NCBI GenBank assembly: GCA_937982565.1
Contig: CALJLN010000006.1
Coordinates: 61,448 to 125,447 of the forward strand
Direction of reading: 5' to 3'
DNA: 64,000 nucleotides
From: UBA2421 sp002343075
GTDB taxonomy: Bacteria; Planctomycetota; Phycisphaerae; Tepidisphaerales; Tepidisphaeraceae
Shown in pieces: positions 25,975-34,298 of this stretch; the first letter of the stretch is position 1; each line of letters begins with the position of its first letter. A model generated the notes under the pieces. It was not told where the DNA came from. It saw only the letters and a program-made list of their open reading frames with translations, and ran no database searches. The translations under genes were made by a program, and so were the position numbers.

Positions 25975-26781
25975 ATGCGCGTTCTCATCATGGCCGATAT
26001 GGAAGGGGTAAGCGGGATCATCAACTGGGGTCAGGTAACCGGCGGCGAGCCGATGTACAACGAAGCCCGCCGACTTTACACCGCGGAGGTGAATGCCGCA
26101 GTTCGTGGTGCACGGGCCGCAGGGGCGACTGAAATCGTGGCGGTCGATTGTCACGGTGCCGGGAAAGAATGGAATTTCAACAGCTTTATCCCTGAAATGA
26201 TGGAATGCGACTGGGTCGCCGGCCACCCGTGGAGCCGATACACCGAACTTCTGGAGAAGGGCTGCCACGCTGCACTCATGGTCGGTATGCACGCCCGGGC
26301 GGGCACGCCCGACGGCGTCCTTTGTCACACAATCAGCACCACCACCTGGCGCAACCTCTTTTTCAACGATACCTGCGTAGGGGAGTTTGGCATTAATGCC
26401 GCGCTCTGCGGGCACTTCGGCTGCCCCGTCGTACTCATCACCGGTGATACCGCCACCTGCGAAGAAGGCCGGTCCCTTCTTGGCCCCGGCCTTCATTCAG
26501 TCGTCGTCAAGCAGGGGCTTGGCCGATTCTCAGCCCGCAACACCCCTCCCAAAACTGCGTGCAGCCTCATCGAAGCGGGCGCACGCCTCTCGCTCCAAGG
26601 CCCGGTCCTGACAAAGCCCTACGTCCCGGCGAAGCCTACAACCATCACGATCGATCTCAGCACCTCAGACAGCGCTAACCGGTTCATGGGCCGGGCCGGC
26701 GTGCAAGTCGTAGAGCCTCTCAAGGTCGTCAGCCAAGCCCCGGACTGGATGACTGCATGGAATCAGATCTGGAACTTCTAA
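25975..26781 (+). CDS. M55 family metallopeptidase (D-aminopeptidase DppA-like)
   Basis: 268 residues, cytoplasmic. It matches the DppA family, self-compartmentalising zinc aminopeptidases that cut N-terminal D-amino acids: the first metal-binding block is ADMEGVSG (residues 8-15), then DCHGAGKEWNF near residue 60, where relatives usually have D-S-H-G, HPWSRYTEL, and VGMHARAG near residue 105, where the family usually has G-Q-H-A. The main zinc-binding Asp, Glu and His residues look present. It could act in peptidoglycan peptide recycling or D-peptide use. No peptide transporter is adjacent. The start at 25975 is the first ATG of the domain. Confidence 0.9.
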   Translation: MRVLIMADMEGVSGIINWGQVTGGEPMYNEARRLYTAEVNAAVRGARAAGATEIVAVDCHGAGKEWNFNSFIPEMMECDWVAGHPWSRYTELLEKGCHAALMVGMHARAGTPDGVLCHTISTTTWRNLFFNDTCVGEFGINAALCGHFGCPVVLITGDTATCEEGRSLLGPGLHSVVVKQGLGRFSARNTPPKTACSLIEAGARLSLQGPVLTKPYVPAKPTTITIDLSTSDSANRFMGRAGVQVVEPLKVVSQAPDWMTAWNQIWNF

Positions 26782-26952
26782 GAGCAACCACAACTTCCCA
26801 ACCCTGCCTGTTCAGATAGTGCCCGCCAGCCGTTTCAGATCGATTGTCCCCACAGTTGGGCACGCGAAAATTGCGGAGGAAATCAAGCCCGCTTTCAACA
26901 TCTTTCGAGCCAGCGCGGTACACTCAGCCTCAGCTCAACTGCGGAGAATCTC

Positions 26953-27456
26953 ATGAGCCAGAGTACTTCCGGCGTTACGGTTGCCCCCACCTCCACCGGC
27001 TGTGTCATTGCGGTTCTCGGCCGCGGGACGGTCCGCGAGAGCCGGGCGATCATTGATTTTGTCACCCGGACATTCCAATCGGCACCAGAAACCCGCGTGA
27101 CGATCGATCTCTCCGGGTGCGGCTATGTTGATAGCACATTTCTTGGCACGCTGATCGACCTTCACCGCCTCGCCGTTGCCGCCGGGCCGGATCGACTCTT
27201 TGTTGCGGGCTCGATGGAACATCGCAAAAAACTGCTCGGCATCGCCCGGTTGGAAAAGCTCATCCCCGGCATAGAGGCCGCCCCTCCCACTGCCGGGCCG
27301 AGTGTGCCGCTGGTGGCACCCGATGCGGCCCCAACCGACGTTCTTCGGCATATTATGCAATGCCATCAAAAGCTTGCCGAAATTGATTGCCCGATGCAGC
27401 AGGTCTTCGCCCGGATTGCGACGCAGATGGAGCGTGAGCTAGACCGAAGTTCCTGA
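26953..27456 (+). CDS. STAS-domain (anti-anti-sigma factor-like) protein
   Basis: 167 residues. Residues 15-110 form a STAS domain like SpoIIAA/RsbV: VTIDLSGCGYVDSTFLGTLIDLHR contains the conserved serine in D-S-T that partner anti-sigma kinases phosphorylate. An unusual C-terminal extension (about 115-167) holds a proline-rich linker and a helix with C-x-x-x-L-A-E-I-D-C. GCGGAGAA precedes the ATG. No anti-sigma kinase or sigma factor lies beside it, so its partner is elsewhere. A switch-protein role is inferred from the family. Confidence 0.85.
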   Translation: MSQSTSGVTVAPTSTGCVIAVLGRGTVRESRAIIDFVTRTFQSAPETRVTIDLSGCGYVDSTFLGTLIDLHRLAVAAGPDRLFVAGSMEHRKKLLGIARLEKLIPGIEAAPPTAGPSVPLVAPDAAPTDVLRHIMQCHQKLAEIDCPMQQVFARIATQMERELDRSS

Positions 27457-27492
27457 ATTTCCACTTTACCGGAATTTTTTCCAGTTTACCGC

Positions 27493-27520
27493 TTGACCCT
27501 AACCGATAAAAAGATAGAAT
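27493..27520 (+). promoter_or_regulatory. Sigma-70-type promoter for the cytochrome oxidase III-like gene
   Basis: TTGACC at 27493-27498 and TAGAAT at 27515-27520 with a 16-base spacer. Transcription would begin near 27527, about 70 bases before the ATG, which has GGAGG at 27589-27593. Confidence 0.6.
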
Positions 27521-27599
27521 AGTCTTAAATGGCTGGCGGCGACTTGCCCCACCCGGGCGGCTGCCAACACATGCTTCCTATCACCCACGGAGGTCCGCC

Positions 27600-28214
27600 A
27601 TGTCAGCATTACCACTATCATCATCCCCTACTCTAAGAGAGCAGAGCTTTGCGAATGAGGACAGACCCATCGGGCTAATCGGCTCCACCGGGGTCGTCGT
27701 CTTCACAGCCTCAGCCGCCGTGCTGTTCGGGGCACTGCTCGCTGCCTATCTCGCAGTTCGAGCCAAGCAGGTGATCCCGATGCCGGCCCTTCCCTGGGCA
27801 TTCTGGATCAGCACGGGCGCAGTGCTCATTTCAAGCCTGATTCTTGAGTATTCATTCCGCTCATCCAAACTCGGCCACCATCTCGCAGCCTACCGTGCGT
27901 TACTGGGAGCAACGGCGCTAAACTACATGTTCTTCGCTGTGCAAGCGGCGGGCATCGTAATGCTACTGCAATTGTCGCTGCCATTCCGGGGCACCAGCCA
28001 ACCGCTTTACATCATTACGCTCGCGCTGCTCGGGCTGCATTTGCTTCATGCCACCGGGGCCTTGGTCGGGCTGTCGCTGGCATCGCTTCGGTCCGAGAAG
28101 CATCATTTTACGGCCGACAATATTGGACAAATTCGTCCGCTGAAGATCTACTGCCATTTCCTCGCCGGAATCTGGATGGTGATTTTCTGCGTGCTGATCT
28201 TTGCCAACCTGTAG
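27600..28214 (+). CDS. Cytochrome c oxidase subunit III-like membrane protein
   Basis: 204 residues with five likely membrane helices. The helix with TGVVVFTASAAVLFGALLAAYLAVR, the LPWAFWISTGAVLISSLILEY segment, and LLGLHLLHATGALVGLSLASLR near residue 145 match subunit III of heme-copper oxidases; the last segment HFLAGIWMVIFCVLIF corresponds to the family's W-H-F-V-D-x-x-W helix, although D is replaced. Subunit III stabilises the oxidase and its proton uptake. Subunits I and II are not in the window, so this is a lone copy. It has a promoter, a strong ribosome binding site and a terminator of its own. Confidence 0.8.
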   Translation: MSALPLSSSPTLREQSFANEDRPIGLIGSTGVVVFTASAAVLFGALLAAYLAVRAKQVIPMPALPWAFWISTGAVLISSLILEYSFRSSKLGHHLAAYRALLGATALNYMFFAVQAAGIVMLLQLSLPFRGTSQPLYIITLALLGLHLLHATGALVGLSLASLRSEKHHFTADNIGQIRPLKIYCHFLAGIWMVIFCVLIFANL

Positions 28215-28296
28215 CGCCCGAGCATCCTGTCGCGCGTCCAGCTACGTCGGCTCGCGTAACCTGTACAAGCTGTGACGGGGCTTGGGTAGTTCGATC

Positions 28297-28330
28297 GGCG
28301 GCGGCCCGGAGGGGGCCGTCGCCCTTTTTT
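28297..28330 (+). terminator. Rho-independent terminator after the oxidase III-like gene
   Basis: An 11-bp GC-rich stem (GGCGGCGGCCC/GGGCCGTCGCC, one G-T pair) with a 5-base loop, then CTTTTTT. Confidence 0.85.
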
Positions 28331-28419
28331 CTAATCCCGCAGATAATTTGCACTGCCCCGTGAACAATCCCGGGGTATGATCGTCATAGTCTTAAGCATT
28401 CACACTGCTGAGGCTGACG

Positions 28420-29412
28420 ATGCGGATTTTCGTCTTTTCACTCCTCTTGACAGTTTCGTCGGTAACGCCTTCGGCCCGCGCCGAACCAATCTCGCGCAGG
28501 CCAGTTGATGCCGCAGCGTTGCAGCAGGTCGAGGATCGACTCATCGAACTACTTCCCGGCTGGCGCGCGGCCACCGTGGGCGTCATTTTGTCCCGAGGCG
28601 GAGCTGGAACGGGCGTTATCATTGACGAAACAGGTTTGGTGCTCACAGCGGGCCATGTGTCCGGCGAGCCGGGGCAGACTGCAGAGGTCATTCTCCCTGA
28701 CGGCCGACGGCTTCGGGGTAAGGCACTCGGCCGAAACGGAGTCGAAGACGCCGGCATGGTGCGCATCCTCAATCCCGACGGCGAGAAGTTTCCGTTCGTC
28801 AATCGAGGCAACTCCGCAATGCTCAAGACGGGCCAATGGGTCGCCGCGCTCGGCCATCCTGGCGGGTGGAACAGAGATCGCCCTGCAGTCTTGCGAATGG
28901 GCAGGGTGATACGCCAGAATATCTTCATCCAGACCGATGCTGTTCTGGTCGGTGGCGACAGCGGCGGGCCTCTTTTCGATCTAGACGGGAACCTCGTGGG
29001 CATTCACAGCCGCATTGGCACCTCGATCGCCGACAATCGCCACGTTCCGATCGACCGTTTCACCGCCAGTTGGGACCGGCTTGCCAAGGGCGAAGACTGG
29101 AACCCCGCCAACCAACCTCTGGCCTGGGCGCGGAACCAGCCGTGGTTTGGCGTGAACGGAAGCGATGACCCGGCGGGCTATCGCGTGCAGATGGTGGACG
29201 ACTCCGGACCGGCCTCGCTGGCTGGAATACAGCCCGGCGACGTCATTGTGGCGTTCGCCGGCAAACCAATCGGCCGCGAAGGAACTTCGCACAGGCTCAC
29301 AACGCTCATCGGCACATGTCGCATCGGCGATATCGTCGAGGTCGAACTTCTTCGAGACGGGTCCGACACATTGCGAATTCCTGTTAAGCTCGGCCGGCGG
29401 CCCGCGTCTTGA
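28420..29412 (+). CDS. Secreted trypsin-like serine protease with PDZ domain (HtrA/DegP-like)
   Basis: 330 residues with a signal peptide ending near PSARA. The protease domain has a full catalytic triad: His79 in VLTAGHV, Asp110 in VEDAGMVRI, and Ser181 in GGDSGGPLFDLDG. A single PDZ domain follows from about residue 245 (SGPASLAGIQPGDVIVAFAGKPI). This is the periplasmic HtrA-like architecture for cutting misfolded proteins, with one PDZ and a rather short protease domain. The next gene, a degenerate relative, starts 17 bases after its stop, so the two are probably made together. Confidence 0.9.
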   Translation: MRIFVFSLLLTVSSVTPSARAEPISRRPVDAAALQQVEDRLIELLPGWRAATVGVILSRGGAGTGVIIDETGLVLTAGHVSGEPGQTAEVILPDGRRLRGKALGRNGVEDAGMVRILNPDGEKFPFVNRGNSAMLKTGQWVAALGHPGGWNRDRPAVLRMGRVIRQNIFIQTDAVLVGGDSGGPLFDLDGNLVGIHSRIGTSIADNRHVPIDRFTASWDRLAKGEDWNPANQPLAWARNQPWFGVNGSDDPAGYRVQMVDDSGPASLAGIQPGDVIVAFAGKPIGREGTSHRLTTLIGTCRIGDIVEVELLRDGSDTLRIPVKLGRRPAS

Positions 29413-29428
29413 GTACTGCCACCTCCGC

Positions 29429-30622
29429 ATGCGGAATTCAACGAATATTTTCGTCTTTTTCTTGGTCCTCACCCTCGGCACAGCGGTCGCCTTGGCGGCA
29501 CCGGCAGCCGAAGTTGAGCGTGACGAACGCGCCGTAGTCGTCGGCGACCGCGCCGCGCCCGCCCCCCCGCCTCCGGCAAACGAGATCGACTTGCGCCGGG
29601 CCATGGCCCCAGCATCAAAACAGGCGAGGTTGAGCGTGGTTGCGGTGGTTCGCAAAGGCGAGCAAGTGGCGCTCGGCGTGGTTGCTTCCGATGATGGTTA
29701 CGTCGTTACAAAAGCAAGTGAGATTGGCGCGTCACCAGACGAACCGGTGAACCTGCGCCTCGCCGGTGGGGCGATCCGGCGCGCGAGGCTTGTCGGCGTG
29801 GCTGGCGAGCATGATCTGGCGCTGCTGAAGATCGACGGCGGGAAATTCTCCCCGGCGCAGTGGGCTAGCGGCGATGATGTGCCGCCGGGCAAGTGGGTGG
29901 CGTCGGTGGGCATGTCGGAACTTCCGCTGGCCGTGGGCATTGTGAGTGTGGGCCGGCGCACCATCCCCGCGGACGCGATCATGGGAGTCTTTCTCGCCGA
30001 CATCGATGATGAATCGACCGGCGGCGCACTGATCGTTCGCGTCGACCCGCAAGGCAACGCCGCCAAGGCTGGCGTGCGCGGCGGCGACATCATCACCGCC
30101 GTCAATGAACGTACGATCGGCAAGCGAGAAGACGTGCTAACCGAAATCAGCCGACATCGCCCGGGCGATGTGGTCGTTCTAACCATGCTCCGCAACGACG
30201 AGCGAGTGACTTCCAGGGTCACTCTCGCTAAACGGCCGCAGCCGAGCACTCGCAGCGTGCGCCAAAACACCATGGGAAGCCGCCTCAGCGACCGCAGATC
30301 AGGTTTCACCGCGGTGCTGCAGCACGATGCGGTGAATCTGCAGCCTAGAGATTGTGGCTCCCCGCTGGTGACGCTTGCGGGTGAGATAGTCGGCATCAAC
30401 ATTGCCCGTGCCGGCCGCACCGAGACATTTGCAGTGCCCGCCTCGGTGGTGGTGAAGGTGATTGCGGAGCTGCGCCAAGCCGAAGCTGATCGAGCCGAGG
30501 CCGACCGGCCCGATGCGTCCGTTTTGTCCGACGAACAGCCGGCGACAGAAAAGCCCGACGCACCGTTGCCCGAGCCTTCATCGCCTGGCGCAGAGAAAAC
30601 TCCCACAACCCAACCGACGTAG
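29429..30622 (+). CDS. HtrA-like pseudoprotease with internal PDZ domain
   Basis: 397 residues from ATG at 29429, which gives a clean signal peptide (FVFFLVLTLGTAVALAAPAA). The first protease barrel is at about 65-185, a PDZ-like domain at about 190-270 (GNAAKAGVRGGDIITAVNER), and the second-barrel serine region comes only after it (LQHDAVNLQPRDCGSPLVTL, 297-316, then GEIVGINIA and FAVPAS). The triad is broken: the histidine position reads VTKASEI with Ser97, Asp129 is kept in EHDLALL, and the serine position is Cys309 in D-C-G-S-P-L. It is therefore likely non-proteolytic and may bind substrates for, or regulate, the adjacent active protease. The tail is acidic and proline-rich. Confidence 0.8.
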   Translation: MRNSTNIFVFFLVLTLGTAVALAAPAAEVERDERAVVVGDRAAPAPPPPANEIDLRRAMAPASKQARLSVVAVVRKGEQVALGVVASDDGYVVTKASEIGASPDEPVNLRLAGGAIRRARLVGVAGEHDLALLKIDGGKFSPAQWASGDDVPPGKWVASVGMSELPLAVGIVSVGRRTIPADAIMGVFLADIDDESTGGALIVRVDPQGNAAKAGVRGGDIITAVNERTIGKREDVLTEISRHRPGDVVVLTMLRNDERVTSRVTLAKRPQPSTRSVRQNTMGSRLSDRRSGFTAVLQHDAVNLQPRDCGSPLVTLAGEIVGINIARAGRTETFAVPASVVVKVIAELRQAEADRAEADRPDASVLSDEQPATEKPDAPLPEPSSPGAEKTPTTQPT

Positions 30623-30820
30623 ATGATCCGCATTCGACACATTCTTGACCTCGAACTGAAGGAGAAGGTGCTCGAAGCGCTCGCGGCCCGCAGGGGCTGC
30701 TCGCCGGGGATGATTCCCGAATGGTTTGAACTGGACGACGCCGACTACGTCGATTTGCTCAATGACATCCGCGAGAAGGAAGAGGCACTCGATGTCGAGC
30801 GGCGCGATTCGCGGATGTAG
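30623..30820 (+). CDS. Small hypothetical protein
   Basis: 65 residues, acidic and helical in character, with no recognised domain (MIRIRHILDLELKEKVLEAL at the start, then GMIPEWFELDDADYVDLLND). Its ATG directly follows the stop of the pseudoprotease gene with no gap, so it is almost certainly co-translated with it. The following 150 bases hold no gene. Function unknown; a partner or regulator of the protease pair is possible but unsupported. Confidence 0.6.
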   Translation: MIRIRHILDLELKEKVLEALAARRGCSPGMIPEWFELDDADYVDLLNDIREKEEALDVERRDSRM

Positions 30821-30970
30821 CGCGGCTGTTGCGCGACCCTCAAATTCACGATTTTTGCCGCGCATTTCACCCCTTTCTGTGCAGATAGCCGCCGATGAAG
30901 TCGATCGACTCCCTCAGCACCGAGCTTTCTTTCCTTCCGATCCTGTTTTGAAGGACTATGATCTGCAGTC

Positions 30971-31762
30971 ATGTCAGATTCACCTGCATGGAATGACGAA
31001 CTGCTGAACGCCAATCCGCACACCGCGGTGGATAAGCGGTCGCGCGTGCAGAAAATGTTCGCGGCAATCGCTCCAAGCTACGATCTCAACAACCGGCTGC
31101 ACAGCTTCTGGCGCGATCAGGCCTGGCGGCGAACCGCGGTGAGGCTTGCCTCGCTTAAGCCGGATGATCGGGTGGTAGATGTAGCCTGCGGTACTGGAGA
31201 CCTTGCACTGGCGATGCATACCGGTCTCTGGCCACGGCACGGCGAAATCGGGCCTGCCCGTGGCCAGGTTATCGGGGTCGATTTTACTTTCGAGATGCTG
31301 CCTCGGGCGGTGGAAAAATCGCAGGTCGCCGGCCAGCCGTCACAGGTCCATTATATCAACGGTGATGCGACCGCCCTGCCGCTACCCGATGCCTGCTGCG
31401 ATGTCGTCTCAATCGCGTTCGGCATTCGTAATGTGCAGGAGCCAGACAAGGCGCTGAGAGAGTTCCGCAGAATCCTTCGTCCCGGCGGGCGCGTCATCGT
31501 GCTCGAGTTCTCCGAGCCGACCAATCCGCTGATTCGCTCCCTCAATCGCCTTTACACCGGCAAGATCATGCCCATTACCGCAACAATGGTCAGCGGCGAC
31601 AAATCGGGGGCCTACAAATATCTGCCCAAGAGCATCGGCACCTTCTGGAGCCGAGAGAAAATGGTGCAAATGCTCACAGAAGCTGGATTTGTTGAAATCA
31701 CGCAGCGGGCAATGACGTTTGGTGTTTGCATCTGCTACCGTGGCATGCTCGCACCGAAGTAG
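30971..31762 (+). CDS. ubiE/menG: Demethylmenaquinone/ubiquinone C-methyltransferase
   Basis: 263 residues. A class I SAM-dependent methyltransferase of the UbiE/MenG family, performing the last C-methylation of menaquinone. Markers: VQKMFAAIAPSYDLNNRLHSFWRDQAWR near residue 27, SAM-binding VVDVACGTGDLALAM, GVDFTFEMLPRA, DATALPLPDACCDVVSIAFGIRN, and the C-terminal TFWSREKMVQMLTEAGF. Length is slightly above typical because of a short insertion after the SAM motif. With mqnE further down the same strand, the quinone is menaquinone made by the futalosine route, so menG is the better name. Confidence 0.92.
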   Translation: MSDSPAWNDELLNANPHTAVDKRSRVQKMFAAIAPSYDLNNRLHSFWRDQAWRRTAVRLASLKPDDRVVDVACGTGDLALAMHTGLWPRHGEIGPARGQVIGVDFTFEMLPRAVEKSQVAGQPSQVHYINGDATALPLPDACCDVVSIAFGIRNVQEPDKALREFRRILRPGGRVIVLEFSEPTNPLIRSLNRLYTGKIMPITATMVSGDKSGAYKYLPKSIGTFWSREKMVQMLTEAGFVEITQRAMTFGVCICYRGMLAPK

Positions 31763-31819
31763 ACGGCAGCAAAGTCGTCCGCTGCAAGCTGCTGCGAACT
31801 TTTAACCAGCGGGGCTACT

Positions 31820-32278
31820 ATGAGTCCATCGAAGCACCTTGACACCCTCGACCGCCAGATTGCGCACTTCCTCGAGCGACATGGCACATGGCTGCTGCGG
31901 TGGTCGCTTGGCGTGATATTCATCTGGTTTGGTGCGCTGAAGTGGTTTGACCTAAGCCCCGCGACCGAGCTTGTCACGCGGACTGTTTACTGGATCCGGC
32001 CAGGAACCTTCATCCCCATTCTGGCAATCTGGGAAGTGCTTATTGGCGTTTGCCTGCTAATCCGACCCGCGGTCCGCGTTGCTCTGTTCCTGCTGGCTGC
32101 GCAAATGGGAGGCACATTTTTACCGCTGGTGCTGCTTCCGGAGGTGTGCTTCACCCGGGTGCCTTATGCACCGACGCTGGAGGGGCAATACATCCTCAAA
32201 AACCTGATTATCATCGCCGCGGCAATGGTCGTCGGCGGGACGGTGCGCCGGCCCAGCACACGATTTCAGCGATTATGA
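31820..32278 (+). CDS. DoxX-like membrane protein
   Basis: 152 residues with four membrane helices. The first has WSLGVIFIWFGALKWFDLSP, typical of DoxX-family proteins, followed by FIPILAIWEVLIGVCLLIR and a final helix IIIAAAMVVGGTV. Some DoxX proteins work with thiosulfate:quinone oxidoreductase or in redox stress; here it sits between menG and ubiX, so a quinone-related role is suggested only by position. It starts 57 bases after menG, on the same strand. Confidence 0.75.
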   Translation: MSPSKHLDTLDRQIAHFLERHGTWLLRWSLGVIFIWFGALKWFDLSPATELVTRTVYWIRPGTFIPILAIWEVLIGVCLLIRPAVRVALFLLAAQMGGTFLPLVLLPEVCFTRVPYAPTLEGQYILKNLIIIAAAMVVGGTVRRPSTRFQRL

Positions 32279-32313
32279 ACGCTCCGACCTCCGCGGGCTG
32301 CTAATATGTGCAC

Positions 32314-32916
32314 ATGGACATTGTCACCGCCATCACCGGCGCCAGCGGCGCACTGTTCGCCCAGCGGTTCATACAGGGACTGGTGGCCGGCGGGGTGAAC
32401 GTGCACTTGGTCATCTCGCCCCTGGGCCGCAGGCTCTTACACGACGAACTGGGAATGGAGACACCCGACCTGGCCGCGCTGGCCGGACGGCCCGACGCGC
32501 GCATTACGCTCTATAACTACAACGACGTGGGCGCAAAAATTGCCAGCGGGAGCTTCATGCACGATGGCATGGTAATCGTCCCCTGCAGCAGCAACACACT
32601 TTGCGAAACGGCACACGGTCTGGGAAGCAATCTGATCAGCCGGGCCGCTGCCGTGACCATGAAAGAACGCCGTCGTCTGATCATCGCACACCGCGAAATG
32701 CCCCTCTCACCGATGGATGTGACCGCGTATCAGCTGCTCACGCAAGCGGGGGCGATTGTTGCCCCATGCAACCCGGGATGGTATCTCAACCCGACGACTA
32801 TCGGCGAAGTCGTCGATTTCGTAGCGGGCAAGCTGCTCGATCTGGTGCATGTGAAACACAACTTTGACACCCGATGGGATCCAAAGAACATCCGCCCGCC
32901 TGTGAAGCTGGCATGA
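32314..32916 (+). CDS. ubiX: UbiX-family flavin prenyltransferase
   Basis: About 200 residues, normal for the family. UbiX links a dimethylallyl group to FMN to make prenyl-FMN, the cofactor of UbiD-type decarboxylases; in the futalosine pathway the relative is called MqnM. It starts IVTAITGASGALFAQRFIQG (FMN-binding glycine region) and has PCSSNTLCETAHGLGSNLISRAA with the conserved S-S-N-T segment and REMPLSPMDVTAYQLL. I use ATG at 32314; a GTG at 32308 is in frame. Its stop overlaps the CsrA-like start by four bases (ATGA), so the two are translationally coupled. Confidence 0.9.
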   Translation: MDIVTAITGASGALFAQRFIQGLVAGGVNVHLVISPLGRRLLHDELGMETPDLAALAGRPDARITLYNYNDVGAKIASGSFMHDGMVIVPCSSNTLCETAHGLGSNLISRAAAVTMKERRRLIIAHREMPLSPMDVTAYQLLTQAGAIVAPCNPGWYLNPTTIGEVVDFVAGKLLDLVHVKHNFDTRWDPKNIRPPVKLA

Positions 32917-33293
32917 ACAACAAACAGACCCCGACACCGGCCATGCAACCGGTGTCATTGAGTGAAAACATGATCATTCTGAACCGCCAAGTCGATGAAG
33001 GAATTCTGATCGGCGAGAAGCTGCGCGTGACGCCGACCGATCTCGATGCCAATGGCGCGCGAATACACGTCCGAGGCGAACTGGTCGGCGGGGCCGATGA
33101 CGGTTTGACCATCGATCGCGCCTACGAACTGGCCGTCGGTTCGAGCATTCGGCTCGGCACGCTGGTGAACATCACGCTGATGAAGGTCATGCTCGACGCC
33201 CCCCGACGGGTACAATTTGGCATTCAAGTGCCGCCGAATCTCACCGTTCATCAGAAAGAATCAGCCGACAACAAGCCCCGCGAGGACGACTAG
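32913..33293 (+). CDS. CsrA-like RNA-binding protein with an internal extra segment
   Basis: 126 residues from the ATG that overlaps ubiX (ATGA); a start at 32970 would put the CsrA-like first strand at residue 1. The N-terminal CsrA strand is MIILNRQVDEGILIG (residues 20-34), keeping Leu4 and Arg6 of the canonical protein. The C-terminal CsrA half is VNITLMKVMLDAPRRVQFG (85-103) followed by PPNLTVHQKE, where the RNA-contacting Arg44 is replaced by Gln114. Between these are about 50 residues (35-84) with no place in normal CsrA; they contain a CsrA-like LRVTPTDLDANGARIHV strand pair, so it may be a degenerate duplication. CsrA dimers bind GGA sites in mRNA leaders. Targets are unknown; the altered arginine may change affinity. 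Confidence 0.7.
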   Translation: MNNKQTPTPAMQPVSLSENMIILNRQVDEGILIGEKLRVTPTDLDANGARIHVRGELVGGADDGLTIDRAYELAVGSSIRLGTLVNITLMKVMLDAPRRVQFGIQVPPNLTVHQKESADNKPREDD

Positions 33294-33294
33294 C

Positions 33295-34224
33295 ATGTCT
33301 CCCGCCGCCCGCGTGACGAGTTCTGCATCAGCGTGGACGCAACTCCGCGAGCTTGCCTCCGACATCAAGCTGAGCCACAGCATCTTCGCACTGCCTTGGG
33401 CATTACTCGCCACATTTCTGGCAGCGGGTGAATGGCATCGGGATGCCAGAAGCCAGCCTCACTTTCCTGGACAACTCGCTTTGATTGTGTTGTGCATGGT
33501 AACTGCCCGAACGGTCGCCATGAGCGTTAATCGCCTTCTAGATGCCAAACTGGACGCCACCAACCCGCGCACCGCACGCCGGGCGATCCCCGCTGGCCGG
33601 CTCTCGATGCGATTCGGCTGGATGACAGCGGGCACCTGCGGATGCTGCTTCATCCTTGCCACCAGCCTCTTTGGCTTCGCTTACCAGAACTGGCTTCCCC
33701 TGATTTTGAGCGCTCCGGTGCTCTTGTTCATCAGCGCCTATCCGCTATTGAAACGATTCACTGGCCTTTGCCACTTTTACCTCGGCGCCTGTCTCGCCCT
33801 TGCGCCTGTATGCGCGTGGGTAGCCATTGCGGGAAACATCTCGCTCACGCCGCTGATCATGGCCGCTGCCGTGCTGTGCTGGACCGCAGGGTTTGACATC
33901 ATTTATGCGTGCCAGGACTACGAATCCGACTTGCGCACAGGCGTCTTCAGCGTTCCGGCGAGGCTGGGCATCACCGGCGGGCTGCATGTGGCCCGCGCCA
34001 CCCACCTCGCCTGCATTACCTTACTCATCGCGCTCGCGGTTTATGTACCACAGTTTCAGTGGCTCTTCGCGCTCGCGATTGCCATCGCCGGGGTTTTGCT
34101 GCTGGTGGAGCACCTCTTGGTCAAACCCAATGATCTATCGAAGGTCAACTTGGCTTTCTTCACGCTCAACGGGGTGATTTCGCTGGTGATCGGGGCGCTG
34201 GGGGTTGCCGATATTTACCTTTAA
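33295..34224 (+). CDS. UbiA-family polyprenyltransferase (MqnP-like)
   Basis: 309 residues with about eight membrane helices. The first Asp-rich motif is N-R-L-L-D-A-K-L-D-A-T-N near residue 90, and the second is D-I-I-Y-A-C-Q-D-Y-E-S-D-L-R near residue 205; both bind magnesium and the isoprenyl diphosphate. UbiA-type enzymes attach a polyprenyl chain to an aromatic ring; in the futalosine route the enzyme is MqnP, acting on 1,4-dihydroxy-6-naphthoate. GAGGACGAC precedes the ATG at 33295, which lies one base after the CsrA-like stop. Confidence 0.9.
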   Translation: MSPAARVTSSASAWTQLRELASDIKLSHSIFALPWALLATFLAAGEWHRDARSQPHFPGQLALIVLCMVTARTVAMSVNRLLDAKLDATNPRTARRAIPAGRLSMRFGWMTAGTCGCCFILATSLFGFAYQNWLPLILSAPVLLFISAYPLLKRFTGLCHFYLGACLALAPVCAWVAIAGNISLTPLIMAAAVLCWTAGFDIIYACQDYESDLRTGVFSVPARLGITGGLHVARATHLACITLLIALAVYVPQFQWLFALAIAIAGVLLLVEHLLVKPNDLSKVNLAFFTLNGVISLVIGALGVADIYL

Positions 34225-34298
34225 CCGAGCTGGGCAGGTTTCAAAACTATTGTGCCTGCTAGATAGCACCGTGCGGCGGTCTTATACTTCTCAGTGTC

